Both the position numbers and the translations under genes were made by a program. A DNA stretch of 37,317 bases from NCBI GenBank assembly GCA_025356815.1, contig JANXQL010000005.1, positions 1 through 37,317 on the forward strand. The letters are read 5' to 3'. The stretch comes from Pseudomonadota bacterium. GTDB taxonomy: Bacteria > Pseudomonadota > Gammaproteobacteria > Steroidobacterales > Steroidobacteraceae. Under the pieces are notes generated by a model that saw nothing but the letters and a program-made list of their open reading frames with translations, did not search any database and was not told the DNA's origin. The first letter of the stretch is position 1; every line of letters starts with the position of its first letter. Positions 24,698-32,136 of this stretch are shown here, one piece after another.

Positions 24698-25824
24698 CGG
24701 ACTTCCTCCGTCAGCTGCTTGGCGATTCCGAGGCGCAGTACCTCGGAGGCGCCCTCGTAGATGCGCATCGGTCGTGCCTGGCGGTAGAGGCGCTCGATCT
24801 TCGAGTTCCGGATCAGGCCGAAGCGCCCCATCATCTGCACGCAGCGATCGACAATCTTCGAGGCGGCTTCGGTCGCCGCCAGCTTCGCCATCGACGAATG
24901 CGGCAACGCGGCCGCGGGGTCGGCCACGGCGTAGGAGGCCGCGCGGTAGGTCAGAAGCTGGGCCATCTCAAGTTCGGTCCAGCAGTCGGCGAGCATCTGC
25001 GCCACCGGGCCCAGCTTTGCAAGCGGGCGCCCGAACTGGACGCGCGTGCGTGTATGACGCACGGCTTCCTCGAGCGCGGCCCGGGCAAGCCCGCAGGCGG
25101 CGCCGGCCACCGAGACGCGGAACACCGCGAGGGTCGCGAACACGAGGTCCAGCCCACGCCCGGGGGTCCCCAGTCGGGCGCTCGCCGGCAGCGTGACGTT
25201 GTTGAAGACCATTTCTCCGAGTACGTGAGGCGCCATGATCACGGGCGTCGGCGAGATTGAGACGCCCTTCGTGTTCGCCGGGACCAGTACCACCGAGTAG
25301 GCGCCTGCTTCCTTCGCGAAGACGATGTAGAAGTCCGCAGCGCCCGCGTTGGAAATGAACGACTTCGAACCGTGCAGGCGCAGGCCGTCCGCGGTCTCGG
25401 TGAGCTCCGTAGCGACGCGCTTGAGGTCGGAGCCCACATCCTCCTCCGTCAGTGCCAGCGCGGCCAGCGACTCGGCCCGGGCGACCCTGGGCAGCCAGGT
25501 GCTGCGCTGCTCCTCCGAGCCGCCGACCGAAATCGCGTAGCTGCCAATGCCCTGCAGCGCGAACAGCGAGTCCAGGTGCGAAGAGGTGCCCATGAGCACT
25601 TCCCGAACGAGGCAGATGGCGAGCGGATCGGGCTGCTCGTTGCGACCGCCGTAGGCGGCTGGAACCATCAACGAGCTCAGGCCGCTCTTGCGCAGTGCAG
25701 CAAGCACACCCGGGTGTACCTCGCTCATCTCGTCCGCAGCCGCTGCGAAGGGCCCGACGGTCCGGGCGAGTTCTCGGGCCTCGGCCTGCAGGGCCTTGTA
25801 GGCGGGGTCTAGATCAAAATTCAT
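24694..25824 (-). CDS. Acyl-CoA dehydrogenase with intact catalytic motif
   Basis: A 376-residue acyl-CoA dehydrogenase: LALTEEDVGSDLKRVAT flavin loop, RTRVQFGRPLAKLGPVAQMLAD, QMMGRFGLIRNSKIERLYRQARPMRIYEGASEVLRLGIAKQL, with the catalytic Glu present in IYEGASE. The first 30 residues form the usual N-terminal helices. It follows the crotonase after a 55-nt gap and overlaps the SDR by 4 nt, so it belongs to the operon starting at 26656. It should oxidise the acyl-CoA to the 2,3-enoyl-CoA, passing electrons to ETF. A second ACAD at the operon's end lacks the usual Glu, so the two may be alternative isozymes or partners. Confidence 0.95.
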   Translation of the reverse strand: MNFDLDPAYKALQAEARELARTVGPFAAAADEMSEVHPGVLAALRKSGLSSLMVPAAYGGRNEQPDPLAICLVREVLMGTSSHLDSLFALQGIGSYAISVGGSEEQRSTWLPRVARAESLAALALTEEDVGSDLKRVATELTETADGLRLHGSKSFISNAGAADFYIVFAKEAGAYSVVLVPANTKGVSISPTPVIMAPHVLGEMVFNNVTLPASARLGTPGRGLDLVFATLAVFRVSVAGAACGLARAALEEAVRHTRTRVQFGRPLAKLGPVAQMLADCWTELEMAQLLTYRAASYAVADPAAALPHSSMAKLAATEAASKIVDRCVQMMGRFGLIRNSKIERLYRQARPMRIYEGASEVLRLGIAKQLTEEVR

Positions 25825-25879
25825 GCGAAACGTCCCTTTCGGTATCTCTAATTTCCAGCCGTTGGCCGCGGCGCCGGGA

Positions 25880-26656
25880 TTACGGGGTTCTTTTCTTGCG
25901 GCCCTCGAAATTCGCCTTGCGCTTCTCCATGAACGCTGTGGCGCCCTCGATCATGTCCTTGGAGCCGATCGCCTGCACCAGCATGGCGAGCCCGCTCTGG
26001 TAGGAATCGCGCACCTGGTTCCACCAGACATTCGAACTGATCTTGGCGATTTCGAGGTAACGCGGGCTCATGCCCAGTAGCTCGTCGGCCCACTTGGTGA
26101 CTTCCGCCTCGAGCTGGTCGGGCGGCACGACGCGATTGATCCAACCCATCTCCAGTGCTTCCTTGGCGGGATAGCGGCGGCACATGAACGCCACTTCCTT
26201 GGCACGCTTCTCGCCGATGGTCATCGTCAGGAAGTTGGTCCCGCCGAGCACCGGCGCGCTGCCAATCCGCACCCCGGTCTGGCCGAACGTCGCATTCTCG
26301 GCGGCAATCGCCATGTCGCAGGCGACCACGAGTTCGTTCCCGCCGCCGGCCGCCGCGCCGTTGACGGCCGCGATCACGGGGCGGGGGCTCATCCGGATCG
26401 CCTCGTACAGATGCAGCGAGCCGTAGAACATGCTGCGCAGCGCCTCAGGATCGGGGTTGCTGAGGTTGGCAAGGTAGCCGCCAGCGCAGAAGGCCTTGCC
26501 GGTGCCAGTGATCACGATGACGCCCGCGTCGACCGAGCCCTCAATCGCTGCGATCAGTTCCTTGGCCATCGAGGCGTCGTAGGAATTCATCCGCTCTGGC
26601 CGGTTAAGGCGAATCCATGACACCTCGCCGCGGCGCTCGACCACTACATCAGCCAT
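25880..26656 (-). CDS. Crotonase-family protein, MenB/BadI-like
   Basis: A 258-residue crotonase-fold protein (ADVVVERRGEVSWIRLNRPE start). Oxyanion-hole segments are KAFCAGGYLANLS and NGAAAGGGNELVVACD. Its C-terminal half (TIGEKRAKEVAFMCRRYPAKEA, then LEMGWINRVVPPDQLEAEV) is worded like MenB (dihydroxynaphthoyl-CoA synthase) and BadI (2-ketocyclohexanecarboxyl-CoA hydrolase), which form or open a ring rather than hydrate a double bond. The ATG at 26656 was chosen over in-frame upstream starts because homology begins there. It is the first gene of the six-gene minus-strand operon and is preceded by operator copy 2. A ring-cleaving hydrolase role would fit the operon; simple hydration cannot be excluded. 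Confidence 0.9.
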   Translation of the reverse strand: MADVVVERRGEVSWIRLNRPERMNSYDASMAKELIAAIEGSVDAGVIVITGTGKAFCAGGYLANLSNPDPEALRSMFYGSLHLYEAIRMSPRPVIAAVNGAAAGGGNELVVACDMAIAAENATFGQTGVRIGSAPVLGGTNFLTMTIGEKRAKEVAFMCRRYPAKEALEMGWINRVVPPDQLEAEVTKWADELLGMSPRYLEIAKISSNVWWNQVRDSYQSGLAMLVQAIGSKDMIEGATAFMEKRKANFEGRKKRTP

Positions 26657-27058
26657 TGTCGCCCCCTGCGCAATCTTAGTTGCAGTTTGTTGATTCCGAA
26701 ATGAGCTCCGCCGCCGGGAACGGCCACCGCGGCGCTTGACATTCAGGGTAGTCTGTGGAAAATTTGAACAAAGTTCAAGGCTTGCTTGATAACAGCAAGT
26801 AACCACACTTGGAGGGGGGAGGTTTCCGGCCGACGACGACCGGGGATCATCGAAAATCATGACTAGCCGTCCGCGATACCTCGCCGAACCTGCCGGTACC
26901 TGTCTTCATGCTGCGGTGCGGCAGGCGCTGTCGGCCGCCTCTGAGCGCCGTCCCCCGGAGGGGTTCCGCGCGTTGCCGCGCAGTCACCGTCCGGCCGCCG
27001 AATCTCTACAATAGTCCTGTCCCGGACCCTGACCCTTGTATTCACGGAGATAAAAGAG
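26657..27058. other. Divergent intergenic region between the six-gene operon and the split-barrel gene
   Basis: About 402 nt with no convincing gene. It holds operator copy 2 (26736-26779) and, before the plus-strand gene, a TACAAT box at 27007-27012 that could be a -10 with no good -35. A purine-rich GGAGGGGGGAGG at 26811-26822 looks like a ribosome site but has no credible reading frame at proper distance. Confidence 0.55.
26736..26779 (-). promoter_or_regulatory. Repeated TetR-type operator overlapping a minus-strand promoter (copy 2)
   Basis: TTGACA at 26736-26741, 12 nt, then TGTGGAAA, A, TTTGAACAA, AG, TTCAAG (26754-26779). The core TTGAAC-AAA-GTTCAA (26764-26778) is a perfect inverted repeat. 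Twenty-three of 26 positions match copy 1 at 4357-4382, and the CTTGACA box lies at the same distance in both. Read towards the crotonase start at 26656, TTGAAC (-35) and CAGACT (a poor -10) are 17 nt apart. It precedes the operon that encodes TetR-2, as copy 1 precedes TetR-1. Repression by these regulators is inferred. Confidence 0.78.
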
Positions 27059-27634
27059 ATGAGCGAAAGCAAAGAAATGGTTTTCGACCCGACGAAGCTC
27101 GAAACGCTGAACGTCGCCACGGATTACCCGATGGAGCAGGACGAGTTCGAGAAGCTCTTCAAGTACAACGCGTACTGCGAGATGGGCCACATCAACAAGA
27201 AGGGCTATCCCATCGTCACGCCGATGTTCTACGTCGTCATTGACGGTTTCATCTACATCAGCAGCATCAAGAAGCACCGCGCCAAGGTGATGGACCTCGA
27301 GGAAAATCCAAAGATGTCGGTCACCATCCACAATGATGGATGCAACCTGAAGCGTCAGAAGGCCATCCTGGTCATCGGCAACGCCGAGGTGATCTACGAG
27401 GACGAGCTGATGCGCAAGGTCCACTGGGCGATTCTGGACAAGTACTGGTCTGAAGTCGTCAGCGAGGAACAGCGCCAGGCGGCGTTCGCCGCCGTGCACA
27501 CGCCGCTGCGCGCCATCATCAAGGTCGTGCCGAACAAGGTGATGTCCTGGGACTTCGGCAAAATGGTCCAGGCCTACGAGAAGGGCGTCTGGTTCGACGA
27601 GGCGTATCTCTGCTCGAAGCAGTACGACAAGTAA
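27059..27634 (+). CDS. Pyridoxamine 5'-phosphate oxidase-like split-barrel flavin/F420 protein
   Basis: A 191-residue split beta-barrel protein of the PNPOx-like superfamily. The central wording (AYCEMGHINKKGYPIVTPMFYVVIDGFIYISSIKKHRAKVMDLEENPKMSVTI) has the pattern of flavin/deazaflavin oxidoreductases: a strand ending in a PIVTPM turn, ISS, then a basic KKHRAKVMDL helix followed by NPKMSV. Superfamily members bind FMN, F420 or haem. In a window that makes and reduces F420, an F420-using reductase is a fair candidate, but the cofactor cannot be decided from sequence. The ATG at 27059 has AAAAGAG just upstream. It is followed 48 nt later by an acyl-CoA ligase on the same strand and is divergent from the six-gene operon, so a substrate-modifying role is plausible. 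Confidence 0.82.
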   Translation: MSESKEMVFDPTKLETLNVATDYPMEQDEFEKLFKYNAYCEMGHINKKGYPIVTPMFYVVIDGFIYISSIKKHRAKVMDLEENPKMSVTIHNDGCNLKRQKAILVIGNAEVIYEDELMRKVHWAILDKYWSEVVSEEQRQAAFAAVHTPLRAIIKVVPNKVMSWDFGKMVQAYEKGVWFDEAYLCSKQYDK

Positions 27635-27682
27635 GACGCTTCTGATTCGAGACCCGATCGGGATAACGGCGAGGAGCCTGCA

Positions 27683-29344
27683 ATGGGGCGTTGGGACGAC
27701 AAGACGATTCGTGCGGCACGCAAGTGGGAAAGCTGGAAGATGGAGGAATACCCCCTCCATGACCGGGTCCTCACGAAAATCATCGAAGACAAGGCCCGCA
27801 AGCATCCCGATCGGGTTGTATTCCAGTTCCGTGACTATTCGATCACGAATGCGGAATTCAACGAGCGCATCAACAAGGCTGCGAACGGTCTGATCAGGCT
27901 GGGCGTGAAGCCGGGCGACAAGGTGGCGATCATGCTGCCGAACGTCCCGGAGTTCCTGTACAGCTGGTTCGGCACCAACAAGGCCGGCGCGGCGGAAGTG
28001 CCTATCAACGCCGCGCTCAAGGGCCAGGGTCTGGCGTATCAGATCGACCAGTCCGACTGTATCGTGCTGATTGCCCACACCGATTATCTCGATCGACTGC
28101 CTGAAGTGATGGGCGAGCTGAAGAAGCTGACTCATGTCGTGTGGGTCAAGGGCAAGAACTATACGGATGCTCTGCCGACCTTTCCCGGCATGACCGCGCT
28201 GACCTACGAGGAACTTGTGTCGGTGTCGTCCGACGCGCCGAAGGTCATCGTCCACTATCGCGACCTGGCGACCATCCTCTACACCTCGGGAACCACCGGC
28301 GTGTCGAAGGGCGTCGAGATGGGTCACCGTTACTGGTACGACATCTGGACCGAAGCGGTGAAGTACGCCCGCTACACCGAGGACGATGTTCTATACACGG
28401 GCCTGCCGTTCTTCCACGGCAATGCGCAAGGCATCACCGTTGGGCCTGCGATCATGGCCGACGCGAAGGCCGTTATCGTCGAGCGCTTCTCGGCCAGCCA
28501 GCTGTGGGATGACTGTCGCAAGTACGAGTGCACTGAGGCAAACTACATCGGTGGCATCATCCCGATCCTGCTGAAGCAGGATCCGAAGGAAAACGACGGC
28601 GATAATCCGGTGCGCTTGATGGTCGGCGCCGCGGCGCCGGCAGACGAGTGGCACGCGTTCCAGACGCGCTTCAATACAAAGCTGCTCGAAGTCTATGGAA
28701 TGACGGAGTGCTACTGCTGTCTCGCGAGTCCCTACGACGCGCCGCGCGCCGGCTCGTGCGGGCAGGCAATCACTGGCTGGGACGTCCGCATCGTCGATGA
28801 CGACGACGAGGATTGCGCGCCGGACACGGTCGGCGAATTCATCTGCCGCTCGAACAAGATGTTTGTCGGTACTTCGGGCTACTACAAGAAGCCGGAGGCG
28901 ACGCTGGACCTGTTCAAGAACGGCTGGATCCACACCGGGGACCTTGGCCGCCGCGATGCGGATGGCTATTTCTACTTCGCCGACCGAAAGAAGCAGGCGA
29001 TACGTCGCCGTGGCGAGAACATCTCCTCGTTCGAGGTCGAGTCCGTCATCGGCACCCATCCGTCGGTCCTTGAGTCGTGCGTGGTGGGCGTGCCGTCGGA
29101 CGTCGGTGAGGAGGAGGTCAAGGCCGTGGTCGTGCTTAAGCCCGGTCACACGGCGACGCCCGAGGAACTTATCCACTGGTGTGCGCCGCGCATGGCGTAC
29201 TTCGCCATTCCGCGCTACATCGCCATCCGCGACACGCTGCCGAAGACGCCGAGCGAGCGCGTGGAGAAGTTCAAGCTCAAGTCCGAAGGCATCACCGAGG
29301 ACTGCTGGGATCGCGAGAAGGCGGGTATCAAGCTCGCTCGCTGA
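27683..29344 (+). CDS. AMP-forming acyl-CoA synthetase (CaiC-like)
   Basis: A 553-residue ANL-superfamily ligase. ILYTSGTTGVSKG (about residues 198-210), LLEVYGMTECYCCLASPYD, GWIHTGDLGRRDADGYFYFADRKK (Asp near 417), RRRGENISSFEVE and the C-terminal PKTPSERVEKFKL give the complete adenylation signature. The closest wording is to crotonobetaine/carnitine-CoA ligase (CaiC) and related enzymes that take small or cyclic carboxylic acids, not long-chain FadD. The N-terminal MGRWDDKTIRAARKWESWKM is a normal extension. The ATG at 27683 is preceded by GAGGAG at 27671-27676. It is the second gene after the split-barrel protein, and a strong terminator follows at 29351-29388. It is a candidate to start degradation of the substrate, together with the ligase at 15074-16837. 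Confidence 0.94.
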   Translation: MGRWDDKTIRAARKWESWKMEEYPLHDRVLTKIIEDKARKHPDRVVFQFRDYSITNAEFNERINKAANGLIRLGVKPGDKVAIMLPNVPEFLYSWFGTNKAGAAEVPINAALKGQGLAYQIDQSDCIVLIAHTDYLDRLPEVMGELKKLTHVVWVKGKNYTDALPTFPGMTALTYEELVSVSSDAPKVIVHYRDLATILYTSGTTGVSKGVEMGHRYWYDIWTEAVKYARYTEDDVLYTGLPFFHGNAQGITVGPAIMADAKAVIVERFSASQLWDDCRKYECTEANYIGGIIPILLKQDPKENDGDNPVRLMVGAAAPADEWHAFQTRFNTKLLEVYGMTECYCCLASPYDAPRAGSCGQAITGWDVRIVDDDDEDCAPDTVGEFICRSNKMFVGTSGYYKKPEATLDLFKNGWIHTGDLGRRDADGYFYFADRKKQAIRRRGENISSFEVESVIGTHPSVLESCVVGVPSDVGEEEVKAVVVLKPGHTATPEELIHWCAPRMAYFAIPRYIAIRDTLPKTPSERVEKFKLKSEGITEDCWDREKAGIKLAR

Positions 29345-29350
29345 TCGCAC

Positions 29351-29388
29351 CGGGCGCCGCAGGAGACTACGGCGCCCGTTTGGTTTTT
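29351..29388 (+). terminator. Rho-independent terminator after the acyl-CoA ligase
   Basis: A perfect 9-bp stem, CGGGCGCCG (29351-29359) with CGGCGCCCG (29370-29378), 10-nt loop and a following TTTGGTTTTT run. It separates the ligase transcript from the flavoprotein/cytochrome genes, although the flavoprotein ribosome site lies just beyond, so read-through is possible. Confidence 0.85.
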
Positions 29389-29418
29389 GCCGCATGCAAG
29401 ACGCAGGAGGGGGTGGCC

Positions 29419-31176
29419 ATGGGTGACGAGAACAAGAATCTGACGCGCCGGCAGGTGATCGTCGGAGCGGGTGCTGCGACCATGTCGCTCGGCGCGGTCA
29501 CGCTCGGCGCATCCAAGGCCGAGGCGGCAGGTAAGTGGGACCATGAGTCCGACATCGTCGTCGTCGGTAGTGGCGCTGGTGCCTCGACCGCGGCCCTGAT
29601 TGCCCATGACAACGGCGACTCCGTCACGGTGCTCGAGAAAGCGCCGATCCCTGGCGGCACCTCGGCCAAGTCGGCAGGCGTGTTATGGGTGCCGAACAAC
29701 TTCGCGCTCCGCAGTCGTGGCATCGAGGACAAGAAGGAGGACTGCGTCCGGTTCATGGCGCGGTACTCGTACCCGGAGAAGTTCAACGCCGCGCAACCCC
29801 ACCTCGGCATTGGGCAGAAGGCGCTGTCGATGCTCGAGGCGTTCTACGACAACGCCTCCCCGACCATCGAACGACTGCAGAAGATGGGCGCGCTGGAAGT
29901 GGCGGAATGGCGCATGTTCGCGCTCGACCGGCCGGCCACCGATTACCTCGACCACGTGCTCGAGAACAAGGTCCCGGCGGGCCGCACCCTTGGGCCACTG
30001 AAGGCCGATGGCAAGACTGTCGGCGCAGGCGTTGACCTGATGATCCACCTGAACGGGGCGCTGAAGAAGAAGGCCATCCCGCTGCTGCTAGGCCATCGCG
30101 TCACCAAGGTCGTCATCAATGGCACCGGCCGCGTCGTCGGCGTCGAGGCGGAGGTGGGTGGCAAGACCGTGACCGTGCGGGCCCGCAAGGCCGTGATCTT
30201 CGGCACCGGAGGCTATGCCCACAATCCGGAGCTCGTGGCGTTGTACCAGCGCGTGCCGATCTACGGCGCCTGTGCGCACCCCTGGTCGACCGGCGACTTC
30301 ATTAACATCGGTGGCGCCGCAGGCGCTCGCATGGGTTACCTGGCCGGGGCCTGGCGCACGCAGATCATCCTCGAGGAGGCCCTGCAGAATCCGAACCTCG
30401 CCGCTGGCGTGTTCTTCCCGCCGGGCGACTCGATGCTGCAGGTCAACCGTTATGGCAGGCGCGTCGTCGACGAGAAGCGCAACTATAATGATCGCACCGA
30501 AGTCCACGCGCAGTTCAACCCAACCGAGGCCGAGTACCCGAACCACCTGATGTTCATGGTCTACGACCAGCGCACGGCGGAGGGATTCGCGGGCGCCTAT
30601 CCGCTGCCGGAGAAGGCGACCGGCGCCCCTTACGTGATCAGCGCTGATACGATCGAGGGCCTCGCCACCAAGCTTGGCGAGCGACTGAAGGAAATCGGTC
30701 CGAAGACCGGCGGCTTTTCTTTGGCGGGCGATTTTGTCGCCAACCTCAAGGCGACGATTGCGCGCTACAACGGCTTCGCGAAGACCGGCAAGGACGAGGA
30801 TTTCTGCCGCGGCAAGCATGCCTATGACACAGAGTGGCATGCGGTGTTTTCACCGATGCATCCGGGCAGCAAGTTCCCGAAGAACGCAGCGCCCAATCCA
30901 ACCATGTATCCGGTGGCGTCGAAGGGTCCGTACTACGCGATCATTCTCGGAAGCGGCGCCCTGGACACCAACGGCGGGCCGATGATCGACGCCAAGGGCC
31001 GTGTCCTGAACACCAAGGACCAGCCGATCCAGGGTCTCTACGGCGCTGGCAATTGCATCGCCAGTCCCTCCCGCTATGCCTACTGGGGCGCAGGGCACAC
31101 CCTGGGCAACGCCATCGCATGGGGCGCCATCGCCGCCAATGCCGCGCATGGCGAAGCCCCGGTTGAGGCCGAGTGA
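29419..31176 (+). CDS. Tat-exported FAD-binding dehydrogenase (KstD/fumarate-reductase superfamily)
   Basis: A 585-residue FAD-binding_2 flavoprotein. The N-terminus carries a twin-arginine signal (LTRRQVIVGAGAATMSLGAVTLG, Arg10-Arg11, cleavage near EAAG), so it acts in the periplasm. The dinucleotide motif follows at about residue 50 (DIVVVGSGAGASTAALIAHD), with EKAPIPGGTSAKSAGVLWVPNN, then a C-terminal YGAGNCIASPSRYAYWGAGHTLGNAIAWG. The Tyr and Gly of YWGAG line up with the KstD active-site YAGPG. KstD enzymes introduce a 1,2-double bond in 3-ketosteroids; other members reduce C=C bonds. The ATG at 29419 has AGGAGG 8 nt upstream. It overlaps the c-type cytochrome gene (GTGA), the probable electron partner. 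A Tat signal is unusual for a KstD-like enzyme. Confidence 0.9.
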   Translation: MGDENKNLTRRQVIVGAGAATMSLGAVTLGASKAEAAGKWDHESDIVVVGSGAGASTAALIAHDNGDSVTVLEKAPIPGGTSAKSAGVLWVPNNFALRSRGIEDKKEDCVRFMARYSYPEKFNAAQPHLGIGQKALSMLEAFYDNASPTIERLQKMGALEVAEWRMFALDRPATDYLDHVLENKVPAGRTLGPLKADGKTVGAGVDLMIHLNGALKKKAIPLLLGHRVTKVVINGTGRVVGVEAEVGGKTVTVRARKAVIFGTGGYAHNPELVALYQRVPIYGACAHPWSTGDFINIGGAAGARMGYLAGAWRTQIILEEALQNPNLAAGVFFPPGDSMLQVNRYGRRVVDEKRNYNDRTEVHAQFNPTEAEYPNHLMFMVYDQRTAEGFAGAYPLPEKATGAPYVISADTIEGLATKLGERLKEIGPKTGGFSLAGDFVANLKATIARYNGFAKTGKDEDFCRGKHAYDTEWHAVFSPMHPGSKFPKNAAPNPTMYPVASKGPYYAIILGSGALDTNGGPMIDAKGRVLNTKDQPIQGLYGAGNCIASPSRYAYWGAGHTLGNAIAWGAIAANAAHGEAPVEAE

Positions 31177-31568
31177 CGCCAGCCTGCGCCCTGCGGCGCG
31201 TGTTTGTGCTTGCGGCGCTCGTCGCGACGAGCAACGCCGCGGCGGGGGACGTTAGCTTCCAGAACGACGTGCTGCCGGTACTCACCACGCGTTGCGTGAT
31301 GTGCCACATGGAGGGCGCCGACCAGGGGCACCTCAGCCTGTACCCTGAGGCTTGGAGCCAACTTGTCGGCGTCGCGTCGACAGAGTCCCCGCTCAAACGG
31401 GTCGAGGCCGGTGTCCCGGACAAGAGCTATCTGTACAGGAAGCTGATGGGGACGCATCTGGATGCGGGCGGCAGCGGCGTGCGGATGCCCTTCCAGCTGG
31501 ACGCGCTCGCTGTCGAGGAACTGGCGCTGATCAGGACCTGGATCGAGCAGGGCGCCCCGCAAAACTGA
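31173..31568 (+). CDS. Small periplasmic c-type cytochrome domain protein
   Basis: A 131-residue protein with an N-terminal signal peptide (ALRRVFVLAALVATSNAAAG, cleavage near residue 24) and one haem-binding site, Cys41-x2-Cys44-His45 (CVMCH), followed by SPLKRVEAGVPDKSYLYRKLMGTH and GGSGVRMPFQLDALAVEELALIRTWIEQGAP. This is the wording of the planctomycete-type cytochrome domain (PSCyt1/DUF1549-associated); the Met of RMPF is a likely axial ligand. The GTG start overlaps the flavoprotein stop by 4 nt, which argues for an obligate electron-transfer pair in the periplasm, a two-gene equivalent of flavocytochrome c. The route onward is not visible here. Confidence 0.85.
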   Translation: MTPACALRRVFVLAALVATSNAAAGDVSFQNDVLPVLTTRCVMCHMEGADQGHLSLYPEAWSQLVGVASTESPLKRVEAGVPDKSYLYRKLMGTHLDAGGSGVRMPFQLDALAVEELALIRTWIEQGAPQN

Positions 31569-31584
31569 CCGCAAGAGGTAGATC

Positions 31585-32073
31585 ATGGCCACCGATACTC
31601 AGGCGACGATCGAGGCCCTGCTGCGCAGGGTCGACGAGCTGGAGAGCCGCAGCGCACTGCGAGATCTGGTCTCGGACTACTGCATCGGCTTCGATACCCA
31701 TGACTGGGACCGCTTCATCTCGATCTGGCACGAAGATTGCGTCTGGGCGATCGGTCCGCCGTTCGGCTCGTTCGAGGGTCACGCGGGTATCAAGCGCGCC
31801 GTGTTCGAGATCCTCTACCCGGTGTGGCGCGAGACCCACCACCTGACGTCGAACCTGCGGGTGACGTTCCAGGACGCCGACCACGCCAGCGGCACGTGCG
31901 ACGTGGACTGCATGGGCGCGACCAAGGACAATGCCGTGCAGATGATCAGCGCGACCTACATCGACGACTTCGAACGCCGCAACGGCGTCTGGAAGATCGC
32001 GCGGCGTGGCGTCAAGATGCACTATTTCAACGCGATCCCCGGCGCCCAGATGAGCGCCCCCGGCGCGACCTGA
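31585..32073 (+). CDS. SnoaL-like (NTF2-fold) protein
   Basis: A 162-residue SnoaL_4-type protein (LLRRVDELESRSALRDLVSDYCIGFDTHDWDRFISIWHEDCVWAIG, later HHLTSNLRVTFQDADHASGTC, ATYIDDFERRNGVWKIARRGVKMHYF). The D-W-D-R-F...W pattern in the first half is typical of members found next to acyl-CoA and steroid catabolic genes. The ATG at 31585 is 16 nt behind the cytochrome gene, with an AAGAGG ribosome site 8 nt upstream. It is the last gene before fbiC, with 63 nt of palindrome-rich DNA between. Function unknown: isomerase, dehydratase or a binding protein. Confidence 0.82.
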   Translation: MATDTQATIEALLRRVDELESRSALRDLVSDYCIGFDTHDWDRFISIWHEDCVWAIGPPFGSFEGHAGIKRAVFEILYPVWRETHHLTSNLRVTFQDADHASGTCDVDCMGATKDNAVQMISATYIDDFERRNGVWKIARRGVKMHYFNAIPGAQMSAPGAT

Positions 32074-32105
32074 CGATCGGCCGATCGATCGTCGCAAGCG
32101 GAGGA
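32072..32105 (+). promoter_or_regulatory. Nested palindromes and ribosome site in the fbiC leader
   Basis: GACGATCG (32072-32079) pairs with CGATCGTC (32086-32093) to form an 8-bp hairpin. Within it lies a 14-nt palindrome (CGATCGG-CCGATCG, 32074-32087). A GGAGGA ribosome site follows at 32100-32105. It starts at the stop of the SnoaL gene, so it could be an operator or a translational control hairpin for fbiC. The ribosome site is 7 nt from a CTG at 32113 but 31 nt from the GTG at 32137. Confidence 0.5.
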
Positions 32106-32136
32106 CACGCCCCTGCAACCGGATATCCCAAGGCTC

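Noticed and set aside
26859-27014. Small plus-strand frame of 51 residues behind a purine-rich GGAGGGGGGAGG stretch
   Set aside because: The purine stretch is about 36 nt from the ATG, too far to serve, and the translation looks like random G+C-rich sequence.
26984-28327. Long minus-strand open frame (447 codons) opposite the split-barrel and ligase genes
   Set aside because: It lies antisense to two genes with clear protein families; its translation has no recognisable domain and is a product of high G+C.
28391-29395. Minus-strand open frame (334 codons) opposite the second ligase
   Set aside because: Antisense shadow without family similarity.
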